Positions 25,371 through 33,514 of a DNA stretch of 64,000 nucleotides are shown piece by piece. The DNA comes from Janthinobacterium sp051380875 (GTDB taxonomy: Bacteria > Pseudomonadota > Gammaproteobacteria > Burkholderiales > Burkholderiaceae_D), in assembly GCF_051380875.1 (NCBI RefSeq), contig NZ_JBNYXW010000013.1, positions 1 to 64,000 of the forward strand, written 5' to 3'. The position numbers were made by a program, and so were the translations under genes. The notes beneath the pieces were generated by a model. The model was not told where the DNA came from and did not search any database. It saw only the letters and a list, made by a program, of their open reading frames with translations. Every line of letters begins with the position of its first letter. Positions within the stretch are counted from its first letter, which is position 1.

Positions 25371-26552
25371 ATGAAAACGAAAAGCACTTTGATGATGGCC
25401 ACCGTACTTACCCTGTCGGCAGGGGCGGTGTGTAACGCGTATGCCCAGAGCAGCGTGAGCATCTATGGCATTGTGGATGTGGCCGTCGTCTATTCCAGCA
25501 ACCAGGGCGGCAAGTCGAACACCTATGAACGCAGCGGCAACCTGGCCGGCAGCCGGCTTGGTTTTAAAGGGACGGAAGATCTGGGCGGCGGCGTGAATGC
25601 CTTGTTCGTGCTGGAAAACGGTTTTAATGTCGACGATGGCAGCATGGGCGCGGCAAATACCTTGTTCAATCGTCAATCGTATGTCGGCCTCAGCAGCAGC
25701 AACTACGGCAGCCTGACGGCGGGACGTCAATATACGCCGTATTACCTGTTCGTCGGCCCGGTCGGCCCCACCAGCGCCTTGACCGGCGCGACGGGCGCCC
25801 ACCCAGGCGATATCGACGGACTCGATACCACCATCCGCATCAACAATTCGCTCACCTATACCTCGCCGGTGATGAGTGGCGCGCAGGTAAGCGCGCAATA
25901 TGGTTTTGGCGAGGTCGCCGGCTCGACTTCGACGGCCAATGCCTTCAGCGCCGCGCTGAAGTATGACGTGAATGACTTCCGCTTCGCCTTGGCCTACCTG
26001 AAATTGAAAAATGGCGCGAATGTCGCCGCTGGCTGGAGCCCGACCGCCGCGGGCAGTTTCCCCACTTCGGTCATCAACAAGGGCTATCTCTCGGCCGAAT
26101 CGGTGCAGTACATTGCCGGCGGCGCGCGTTACAAGCTGGGCGCACTGGAGTTGGGCCTGAACGGATCGAATGTGAAATATGCGCCGAAACTCGGCTCCCT
26201 GTTTGCCAATACGGCGATCTTCAATACGGGCGGTGTGCTCGCCACCTATCAAGTGACACCGGCCGTGTTTGTCAGCGGCGGCTACAGCTACACGCGTGAA
26301 AAGGCGGCCAACGGCATCAGCGATACGGCCAAGTACCAGCAGCTGGCCCTGGAACAAACCTACTCCCTGTCCAAGCGCACCTCGCTGTACCTGCTGGAAG
26401 CATATCAGTATGCCAAAGGCAAAACGCTGGGTGCGGCCGGCATTGGCAACCAGGTCAATGCCGTTGCGGCGGTCGGCGATTCGCAAAACGGCTCACCGTC
26501 CAACGCCCGCAATCAAGCGGTGGTGATGGCCGGGATACGCCATTCGTTCTAA
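25371..26552 (+). CDS. Outer-membrane general porin
   Basis: A 393-residue Burkholderiales-type porin, paralogous to the one at 9798: signal peptide ending AYAQ at residue 25 or 26, QSSVSIYGIVDVAVVYSS, RLGFKGTEDLGGGVNALFVLENGFN, SYVGLSS, the long loop 3 region and terminal IRHSF. It would let uronates or uronides through the outer membrane, judged by its place between the importer/catabolic operon and the glycosidase. Its own promoter probably lies in the 224-bp gap upstream. Confidence 0.88.
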   Translation: MKTKSTLMMATVLTLSAGAVCNAYAQSSVSIYGIVDVAVVYSSNQGGKSNTYERSGNLAGSRLGFKGTEDLGGGVNALFVLENGFNVDDGSMGAANTLFNRQSYVGLSSSNYGSLTAGRQYTPYYLFVGPVGPTSALTGATGAHPGDIDGLDTTIRINNSLTYTSPVMSGAQVSAQYGFGEVAGSTSTANAFSAALKYDVNDFRFALAYLKLKNGANVAAGWSPTAAGSFPTSVINKGYLSAESVQYIAGGARYKLGALELGLNGSNVKYAPKLGSLFANTAIFNTGGVLATYQVTPAVFVSGGYSYTREKAANGISDTAKYQQLALEQTYSLSKRTSLYLLEAYQYAKGKTLGAAGIGNQVNAVAAVGDSQNGSPSNARNQAVVMAGIRHSF

Positions 26553-26693
26553 GCGTTGCCGTTACTGCCGAGCCTGGACGCGAGGCTTGCTTCCTGCCGT
26601 CCATGACGGCGCATCCAGGCTGGCATCGACACCTGTCCGTGACATCGCGGACGGGATGGAGTTGAGTTGTTAAAAAAATAATGGAGATAAAAA

Positions 26694-28886
26694 ATGACGC
26701 AGATGTTTCGTACCAAAAAAAATACTGCCGCTGATGGCAATGCCCAGGACGTGACGACGAGAATGGCCATGCCGGGCACGGCCGGCGTACGCTTGGAGGC
26801 CAAACCGATTGCGCTCGGCGTGAGCGCACTCGTCGGCAGCCTGATGCTTGCCGCATGCGGTGGCGGCGGCTCCGGCGCTGGCCCGCAACCCCTGCTGGAG
26901 GCGCGCTCCAAAGGTATCTTGACGGTCGATGGCGCCACTTTCCGGGACTTGAACGGCAATGGCAAGCTGGATCCATACGAAGACTGGCGCGTGCCCGTCG
27001 CCTTGCGAGTCGAGGATTTGCTGGCGCAAATGACACTCGAAGAGAAAGCCGGGATGATGCTGATCGATACCTTGAATCCGGATGCCGGCGGTGTCGTCTC
27101 GCCGACGGCAACCGACTACGTCAAGGCACAGAAGATGACGCGTTTCATCTTCCGCAGCACCGTCATCGCCAATCCCGTCAATGCGGCAGGCGCAGGCGGC
27201 GGCTTCGGCGGCGCGCAAGTCTCGCCGACGGAAGCGGCGCAGTTCATGAATGCGATGCAGGCAATGGCCGAGGCCACGCGGCTGGGCATTCCGCTCGTGT
27301 TCAAGTCCAACGCGCGCAACCACTACGATCGCGCCGCGCGTGCCGGCATCAACGAACCATCCGGCTCGTTCTCCGAATGGCCGAAGGAACCGGGCCTGGC
27401 AGCGACGCGGGATATGGAGCTTATCAAGGACTTTGCGCAAACGGCCGGCGCCGAATTCAAGGCCATCGGCTTGCGCGGCTTGTATGGCTACATGGCCGAT
27501 CTGTCGACCGAACCGCGTTGGTACCGTGTCCATGAAACGTTTTCGGAAGACGCCGACCTGAATGCCCAGATCGTGACCACGCTGGTGAAAAACCTGCAGG
27601 GCGGTCCGCTCAGCCCGAGCAGCAATGTAGCGATGACGATGAAGCATTTCCCCGGCGGCGGCCCGCAGGAAGGGGGCGGCGATCCGCATTACGCCTTCGG
27701 CAAGAATCAAGTTTACCCGGCAGGAAGGTTCGGCGACCACATCAAGCCGTTCAAGGCGGCGATCGACGCAGGCGTGGCGGCCATCATGCCGTATTACGGC
27801 GTGCCGATCAAGCTGACGTACGAAGGCGTCACGTACGATCAGATCGGCATGTCCTTCTCCAAGCAAATCGTGACCGATCTGCTGCGCGGCAAGCTCGGCT
27901 TCACCGGCTATGTCAATTCCGACACCGGCATCATCAATGACCGTGCCTGGGGCCTCGAAGACAAGACGGTACCCGAACGCATGGCCATTGCCATTACGGC
28001 GGGTACCGACGTGATGTCGGGATACCATACGAACGCGACTATTACCGATCTGGTGAAGGCCGGGAAAATCGCCGAAACGCGCATCAATGAATCGGTGCGC
28101 CGATTGTTGATCGAGCAGTTCAAGCTTGGCCTGTTTGAAAATCCTTACGTCGACGCCAGCAAAGCGGCCGGCATTGTCGGCAACGACGCCTTCCGCGCCA
28201 AGGCCGAGCTTGCTCAGCGCAAATCGATTGTTTTGCTGCAGAACCAGAACAATACCCTGCCGCTGGCGGCGCCATCGGCGACGAAAGCCGTCAAGCTCTA
28301 CACGATGGGCATGAACGCCAGCGTGGTGGGCGACAAGCAGTACGGCTACACTGTCGTCACGGGGGACTACGACGCGAGCAAGGGGCAAACCCGGCCGGCC
28401 GTGCCGGCCGATACCGATTACGCCGTCATTCGTGTGGAAGTGACGAATGTGCTGCCCAAGGACTATGTGCCCAAAGAAGGGGAATTCAATCTGCAGTTCG
28501 GCGGCGCCTTGCCTGAGGAGCTCAACAGCCTGTCGTTCACCACGATGGCTGCTGCGCGGTCGTGGAAAATTTCACCTTCGCTCAAGGATATTCAGGCCGT
28601 CATGAACACGGTGGGGGCGAAGAAAACGATTCTGAACGTGTATTTCCGTCAACCGTTCGTCCTCGACGAGGCCAGTGGACTCAAACAGGCTGGCGGCATT
28701 CTGGCAGGATTCGGCGTGAGCGATGCGGCGTTGATGGATGTGCTGACAGGCAAGTTCAAACCCCAGGGCAAGTTGCCATTCGCACTGGCAAACAATCTGG
28801 ACGCTGTCATCAACAATGATTCCGACGCGCCAGGCTATGCCGCGAAAGACACACTGTATCCGTTTGGCCACGGCTTGAGTTATTGA
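26694..28886 (+). CDS. Glycoside hydrolase family 3 lipoprotein
   Basis: A 730-residue enzyme with a lipobox (LAAC, Cys55 followed by GGGG), so it is anchored in the outer membrane or periplasm. The GH3 N-terminal barrel follows (residues about 95-450: MTLEEKAGMM, KHFPGGG, and the nucleophile Asp in VNSDTGI), then the alpha/beta sandwich (about 480-730; RKSIVLLQNQNNTLPL). It stops right at YPFGHGLSY, where most GH3 beta-glucosidases continue with a fibronectin-type-III domain. ATG 26694 has TGGAGA. It probably releases sugar or uronate from a beta-linked saccharide for this locus; the exact linkage is unknown. Confidence 0.88.
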   Translation: MTQMFRTKKNTAADGNAQDVTTRMAMPGTAGVRLEAKPIALGVSALVGSLMLAACGGGGSGAGPQPLLEARSKGILTVDGATFRDLNGNGKLDPYEDWRVPVALRVEDLLAQMTLEEKAGMMLIDTLNPDAGGVVSPTATDYVKAQKMTRFIFRSTVIANPVNAAGAGGGFGGAQVSPTEAAQFMNAMQAMAEATRLGIPLVFKSNARNHYDRAARAGINEPSGSFSEWPKEPGLAATRDMELIKDFAQTAGAEFKAIGLRGLYGYMADLSTEPRWYRVHETFSEDADLNAQIVTTLVKNLQGGPLSPSSNVAMTMKHFPGGGPQEGGGDPHYAFGKNQVYPAGRFGDHIKPFKAAIDAGVAAIMPYYGVPIKLTYEGVTYDQIGMSFSKQIVTDLLRGKLGFTGYVNSDTGIINDRAWGLEDKTVPERMAIAITAGTDVMSGYHTNATITDLVKAGKIAETRINESVRRLLIEQFKLGLFENPYVDASKAAGIVGNDAFRAKAELAQRKSIVLLQNQNNTLPLAAPSATKAVKLYTMGMNASVVGDKQYGYTVVTGDYDASKGQTRPAVPADTDYAVIRVEVTNVLPKDYVPKEGEFNLQFGGALPEELNSLSFTTMAAARSWKISPSLKDIQAVMNTVGAKKTILNVYFRQPFVLDEASGLKQAGGILAGFGVSDAALMDVLTGKFKPQGKLPFALANNLDAVINNDSDAPGYAAKDTLYPFGHGLSY

Positions 28887-28905
28887 GCGATGCATTGAGT
28901 AGCAA

Positions 28906-28929
28906 GCACACTGGCGCAAGCCGGTGTGC
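28906..28929 (+). terminator. Stem-loop after the GH3 gene
   Basis: A 10-bp stem (28906-28915 with 28920-28929, one G-U pair) and GCAA loop, 20 bp after the GH3 stop. No T-run, so possibly a Rho-linked or RNA-stabilising structure. Confidence 0.5.
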
Positions 28930-29026
28930 CAAACGCGGCAGGCATGCCGGGCGGGGCGCTGACACGGGTCCCGCTGATCATCTCTGTTCAAGCGCGCTGT
29001 CGCTGGAGCGCATAAACAGGCAATAC

Positions 29027-30223
29027 CTAAGGCGGGCTCAGCGCCTTTTGCCGCGCTGCCAGCGCCGCGCCGATGAACAAGGCGATGGCCGAGGCGATCA
29101 AGCCGCGTTCCAGGCCTGACGGGCCATCGGCGATCCAGCCGACGACGATGGGGCCGACGATCTGGCCCAGCGCAAACACCGTCGTGTAGGCGCTGATGCC
29201 GGCGGTCCAGGATTCTTGTGGCAAATTATGCCGCACCAGGGCCGTGGTCGATGCCACCACCGACAGGAACACGGCGCCGAAGACGAGGCCGGAAATGAAC
29301 ACCACGGGTACATAACTGGTCAGCGCGGGCAGGATTGTCACCACGCCCAGCACGGCGCTCAGGATCGCCAGCGACTCGCCCCCCTTGTAGCGGTCCAGCA
29401 TGCGCGCCCAGATGCGCGACGATGCCACCACCGCCAGGCCCAGCAAGGTGTAGAACACGGTGATCCGATGGGCAGCCATGCCTTGCTGCTTGAGCAGGGC
29501 GATGACGAACGTCATGTAGCCGATATAGCCGACGCCGAACATGAAATAGCCGGCCAGGCTGGGGGTGAAAGGGCGCCAGGCGAAGCGTTGCAGCGTGCCC
29601 AGGGCGCGCGGCGCTTCGCCGATGGCCCTGGCCGGCAAGGCCATGATGGCAGTGGCGCACAGGCAGGCGATGCCCAGCGCCAGCCATGGCCATTGCCACG
29701 CATGCGCGGCGCCGTGTTGCAAGGCGCTGGCCAATGCGGCCGGCACCAGCAGGGCTGACAGCGCGATGCCGAATCCCGTGCCGCCGTAATACAGGCCGAT
29801 ATAGAAGCCGGCGCGCTGGCTGTGCATGGAGCCGAGCCGCGCCGCCAGCACGCCGCCGGCGATGAAAATGAAGGCGCTGGCCACGCCCGCGCACACGCGT
29901 TGCAGGAACAGGGCGCTGGTGTCGCTGACCAGGCCCGACAGCAGCATGAAGATGCTGGCCAGCACGGAACCGGTGAGCAGCAAGCGCCACACGCCCAGGC
30001 GGCGCATCAGGGCCGGCGTGGCCAGGGCGCCCAGAAAGTAGCCCAGCGCATTGAAGGTGTTCATCGCCCCTGCCAGCAGGTAGGACCAGCCGAGATCGGC
30101 ACGCATGGGCGGCAGCAGCAAGCCATAGGAAAAGCGCGACAGGCCCAGCGCGACGGCGGCGCCCAGCGAGAGCGCCAGCGCTGTGGCCAGCGGATGGGTC
30201 GGAGAATGATCGTGTGTCGGCAT
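29027..30223 (-). CDS. MFS transporter, YbfB/YjiJ family
   Basis: A 398-residue twelve-helix permease of the YbfB/YjiJ family (MFS_4): ALGLSRFSYGLLLPPMRADLGW in TM1 is the typical opening. No substrate is established for the family. The frame could start at a TTG (30241), but the ATG at 30223 is a better candidate; neither has a strong ribosome-binding site. It is convergent with the glycosidase and diverges from the two-component system. Confidence 0.85.
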   Translation of the reverse strand: MPTHDHSPTHPLATALALSLGAAVALGLSRFSYGLLLPPMRADLGWSYLLAGAMNTFNALGYFLGALATPALMRRLGVWRLLLTGSVLASIFMLLSGLVSDTSALFLQRVCAGVASAFIFIAGGVLAARLGSMHSQRAGFYIGLYYGGTGFGIALSALLVPAALASALQHGAAHAWQWPWLALGIACLCATAIMALPARAIGEAPRALGTLQRFAWRPFTPSLAGYFMFGVGYIGYMTFVIALLKQQGMAAHRITVFYTLLGLAVVASSRIWARMLDRYKGGESLAILSAVLGVVTILPALTSYVPVVFISGLVFGAVFLSVVASTTALVRHNLPQESWTAGISAYTTVFALGQIVGPIVVGWIADGPSGLERGLIASAIALFIGAALAARQKALSPP

Positions 30224-30579
30224 GGCCTTGGGACCCGTCAATATGAAAGCGTGCAGTGAAATCGAAGCCGAGGTGCGGCACCTCGGCAGGCAGGGTCTGT
30301 GGGTGGCAGTGCTATACGACGGTCACCGCACACATTTCACGATCAAGTTAATGAATATCAATTTAGAAGTCAAGTAGTCGCTGGCCGCGCGCCGACATGC
30401 CCTGTCAGGGTGCCTCGCAGAAATTGATCATGCGCTCTCAGTATCGATTTGTGCGGGCACTGCCCATGGATGTCACGCATTGAGGGAACTGTGGCGGCTG
30501 TTGCCGTGCCGTGGGCGCAAGCAGGGCGATGCCTGCTCAAGGTAAAATGTGGGTATTTTCAAGACCTTGAGAGGACTGC
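30224..30579. other. Divergent intergenic region between MFS and response regulator genes
   Basis: No coding sequence seen. A perfect 8-bp hairpin (CCGAGGTG, loop CGG, CACCTCGG) lies at 30268-30286, close to the MFS start. An AT-richer stretch at about 30340-30375 could hold promoters. GAGAGGA at about 30569 is the ribosome-binding site of the response regulator. Confidence 0.6.
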
Positions 30580-31242
30580 GTGCGCGTGTTGCTGGTGGAA
30601 GACGATCCAATGATCGGGGAAAGCATTGTCGATGGCCTGCGCGCCGAGGCCTATGCGGCGGACTGGGTGCGCGACGGCAAGGACGCCGAGCTGGCGCTGG
30701 CCGGCTTCGCCTATGACCTGATGCTGCTCGACCTGGGCTTGCCGGGCAAGGAGGGCATGGAGGTGCTGCGTGCCATGCGTGCGCGCGGCGGCGACTTGCC
30801 CGTACTGATCATCACGGCGCGCGATGGCACGCGGGCCCGCGTGGAAGGGCTCGACAGCGGCGCCGACGATTACCTGGTCAAGCCGTTCGACCTCGACGAG
30901 TTGCTGGCGCGCATACGCGCGCTGCTGCGGCGCCGTGCCAGCCGTTCGCGCTCCGTCATCGAGCATGGCGCGCTGACGCTGGACCTGGCCAGCCATGACG
31001 TCACCTTCGAAGGCGCGCAGATCAAACTGCCGCCGCGCGAGTTTTCCGTGCTGCGCGCCTTGCTCGACCATCCGGGCAAGGTGGTATCGAAGCGCCAGTT
31101 GGGCGAAAAGCTGTATGGCTGGGACAGCGAAGTGGAAAGTAATACCGTCGACGTGTATGTGTACCAATTGCGCAAGAAATTCGGCGCGCAGTGCATCCAG
31201 ACCGTGCGCGGCGTGGGCTACAAGATGCGGGCGGCGCCATGA
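30580..31242 (+). CDS. OmpR-family response regulator, QseB/TctD-like
   Basis: A 220-residue DNA-binding regulator: receiver domain (residues 1-115; acidic pair EDD at 8-10, phospho-acceptor Asp51, Thr in ITARD, Lys in VKPFD) and a C-terminal winged helix (about 125-218; LPPREFSVLRALL, SNTVDVYVYQLRKKFG, TVRGVGYKM). The start is GTG 30580 after GAGAGGA. It overlaps the sensor kinase gene by 4 bp, so they form a pair. What signal or genes are involved is not shown by the sequence. Confidence 0.92.
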   Translation: MRVLLVEDDPMIGESIVDGLRAEAYAADWVRDGKDAELALAGFAYDLMLLDLGLPGKEGMEVLRAMRARGGDLPVLIITARDGTRARVEGLDSGADDYLVKPFDLDELLARIRALLRRRASRSRSVIEHGALTLDLASHDVTFEGAQIKLPPREFSVLRALLDHPGKVVSKRQLGEKLYGWDSEVESNTVDVYVYQLRKKFGAQCIQTVRGVGYKMRAAP

Positions 31243-32561
31243 TGAGCATCCGCCGCCAGTTGCTGCTCGGTTTGCTGGCCGCCACCTTGCTGTGCGTGCT
31301 GGGCGCGGGCATTTCGCTGTTTCGCTCGCTGCTGGAAGAAACCAACGAACTTGCTGATTTGCAACTGCGCCAGCTGGCCGTGGCCTTGCCCGAGGAATTT
31401 GAGCCGCAGACGGGCTTGCCCACGGCGCAGGACCCGGAAGAAGCGTTCGTGCTGCAAGCCTGGGACGAGGATGGCCAGGCATTGCCAGTATTGCAAAATC
31501 AGCCGCAACTGCCGCGCTACGCGCTGAGCGGTTTTGCCGATGTCATGGTGCACGGCGAGCAATGGCGGCTGTACGGCGAGACGCGGCGCGGGCGCTACGT
31601 GCAGGTGGCGCAGGCGCAGGCCGTGCGCGACCAGCTGGCATGGCAAATGACCATGCGCGCCGGCGCACCGCTGCTGGTGTTTGCGCTGATCCTGGCGTTG
31701 CTGATCGTTGCCGTGGTGGCGCGCGCGCTGGCGCCACTGCACCGGCTGGCCGCATCGGTGGCGGGCCGTTCGCCGGATGCGCTGATGCCGCTGGCGGCCG
31801 ATAGCATGCCGCCCGAGCTGCGCCCCGTGGTGCTGGCGCTGAATGGCTTGATGCAGCAATTCGAGACGGCGCTGGCGGCGCAGCGCACCTTTGTCGCCGA
31901 TGCCGCGCACGAGCTGCGTTCGCCGCTGACGGCGCTGAAACTGCAGTTGCAGGTAGCTGAGCGGGCCGGCAGCGAGGACGAACGCCGCGCCGCGCTGGCC
32001 AAGCTGCACGGTCGGCTCGACCGCAGCACGCACCTGGTGCGCCAATTGCTCAGTTTGGCGCGCCACGAGACGGCGCTGACGGCCAGCCAGCTGCAAACGG
32101 TGGATCTGGGACAGTTGCTGGAAGCGGCCGTGGCCGACCACAGCGCGCTGGCTGACAGCCGCGCTATCGACCTGGGCGTACTGGAACCGGTCGGCGCCGG
32201 GGCGCCCGCGCCCGTGCTGGTCAGGGCTGATCCCGATGGCTTGCAGGTCTTGCTGAATAATCTGATCGACAATGCCCTGCGCTACACCCAGCAGGGCGGC
32301 AGGGTGGACTTGCAGACGGCGCTGGAAGACGGCAGGCCCTTGCTGCGCGTATCCGACAACGGCCCCGGCGTGCCGCGGCAGCACCATGCGCGCCTGTTCG
32401 ACCGCTTCTTCCGTCCTGACGGCAACGACGCCTGGGGCTGCGGCCTGGGCCTGTCCATCGTGCGCCATATTGCCGAACATCACCAGGCCGATATCGCGCT
32501 GGCCGATGGCGAAGCGGGGCGGGGCCTCTGCGTGACGGTGCGCTTTCCGCTGCCAGCCTGA
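31239..32561 (+). CDS. Membrane sensor histidine kinase, QseC-like
   Basis: A 440-residue kinase: TM1 at residues about 8-30, a 110-residue periplasmic sensor part, TM2 at about 143-162, then a HisKA domain with phospho-acceptor His224 (FVADAAHELRSPL) and an ATP-binding HATPase domain (N-box NLIDNALRYT, G1 VSDNGPGVP, G2 GCGLGLSIV). It phosphorylates the regulator encoded just before. ATG 31239 overlaps the regulator stop. The sensor domain is of the short N-terminal type found in QseC/TctE kinases. Confidence 0.92.
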   Translation: MMSIRRQLLLGLLAATLLCVLGAGISLFRSLLEETNELADLQLRQLAVALPEEFEPQTGLPTAQDPEEAFVLQAWDEDGQALPVLQNQPQLPRYALSGFADVMVHGEQWRLYGETRRGRYVQVAQAQAVRDQLAWQMTMRAGAPLLVFALILALLIVAVVARALAPLHRLAASVAGRSPDALMPLAADSMPPELRPVVLALNGLMQQFETALAAQRTFVADAAHELRSPLTALKLQLQVAERAGSEDERRAALAKLHGRLDRSTHLVRQLLSLARHETALTASQLQTVDLGQLLEAAVADHSALADSRAIDLGVLEPVGAGAPAPVLVRADPDGLQVLLNNLIDNALRYTQQGGRVDLQTALEDGRPLLRVSDNGPGVPRQHHARLFDRFFRPDGNDAWGCGLGLSIVRHIAEHHQADIALADGEAGRGLCVTVRFPLPA

Positions 32562-32563
32562 AT

Positions 32564-32602
32564 GCAAAAAAGCGGATGCTGTCGCCAGCATCCGCTTTTT
32601 GC
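32564..32602. terminator. Bidirectional Rho-independent terminator
   Basis: A 10-bp GC-rich stem (GCGGATGCTG at 32572-32581, loop TCGC, CAGCATCCGC at 32586-32595) is flanked by A6 on the left and T5 on the right, giving a U-tract on either strand. It separates the sensor kinase gene from the convergent nitroreductase gene. Confidence 0.9.
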
Positions 32603-32623
32603 AAGGTACAAGATGCGAGGAGC

Positions 32624-33262
32624 TTACGCCAGCTCGGTGATGAACTGCTCGCGCGCAGGACGCACTTTTTTCAGGTCCACCAGCCAGTCGCCTTCCTCGG
32701 CGCGATAGCCGAGTGGCAACATGACGACGGAACGCAGGCCACGTTCGCGCAGGTTCAGGATTTCATCGACCTTGGCAGGGTCAAAACCTTCCATCGGCGT
32801 CGAATCGACTTTTTCTTGCGCTGCGGCAATCAGGGCCGTGCCCACGCCGATATACGCCTGGCGCGCCGCGTGCTGGTAGTTGGTTTCGGCATCGCGCTGT
32901 GGATACGTGGCCAGGATTTGCTGGCGGTACGCTTCCCAGCCTTCGTTCTTGAAGCCGCGCACGGTGTTGACCAGGTCAAACATATGGTTGATGCGTTCAA
33001 CCGTATAGTTGTCCCAGGCGGCAAACACCAGCAAATGCGAGGCGTCCGTCACTTGCGACTGGTTCCACGCGTGCGGCTTGATCTGCTCGCGCAGGGCCGG
33101 ATTCGTCACCACGAACACTTCATAGGGATGCAGCCCGCTGGAGCTGGCCGTCAGGCGCACCGCTTCCAGGATGCGCTCGACCTTGTCTTGCGGCACCACT
33201 TTCGTTGGGTCCATTTTCTTGGTGGCGTAGCGCCATTGCAGTGTTTCGAGCAAATCGGACAT
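32624..33262 (-). CDS. NAD(P)H-dependent nitroreductase (NfsB family)
   Basis: A 212-residue FMN-binding oxidoreductase. RYATKKMDPTK near the N-terminus and TASSSGLHPYEVFV match the FMN phosphate-binding region of the NfsB/FRase I group; AYIGVGTALIAAAQEKVDSTPMEGFD and MLPLGYRAEEGDW are also typical. It would reduce nitro compounds or quinones in the cytosol. It is a single gene that ends at the shared terminator. Confidence 0.9.
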   Translation of the reverse strand: MSDLLETLQWRYATKKMDPTKVVPQDKVERILEAVRLTASSSGLHPYEVFVVTNPALREQIKPHAWNQSQVTDASHLLVFAAWDNYTVERINHMFDLVNTVRGFKNEGWEAYRQQILATYPQRDAETNYQHAARQAYIGVGTALIAAAQEKVDSTPMEGFDPAKVDEILNLRERGLRSVVMLPLGYRAEEGDWLVDLKKVRPAREQFITELA

Positions 33263-33514
33263 GGGATATCTCTTTCTTTGTGAATAGTTCAGATTGAAAT
33301 GATAGCGGATTTAGTTATTTCAAGTGGGCATCGCAAAAGAGCGTTGCATCGCTGGAGACACAGTTGCCATCGGCGCTCTCTGTTATGAACAGGGCCAGAA
33401 ATTTTTTTGTGCGCCGCTGCATCCAAACGCGGGCATGGCGGGTAGTACAGGGGTGCGCTCCCTGCCGAGGCGGAATGGGCGACACGTCCACTCACTCTTA
33501 CAGGGGCCACGATC

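Noticed and set aside
26670..28388. 572-residue open frame antisense to the GH3 gene
   Set aside because: Same reason: shadow of a real gene, with no recognisable motif or ribosome-binding site.
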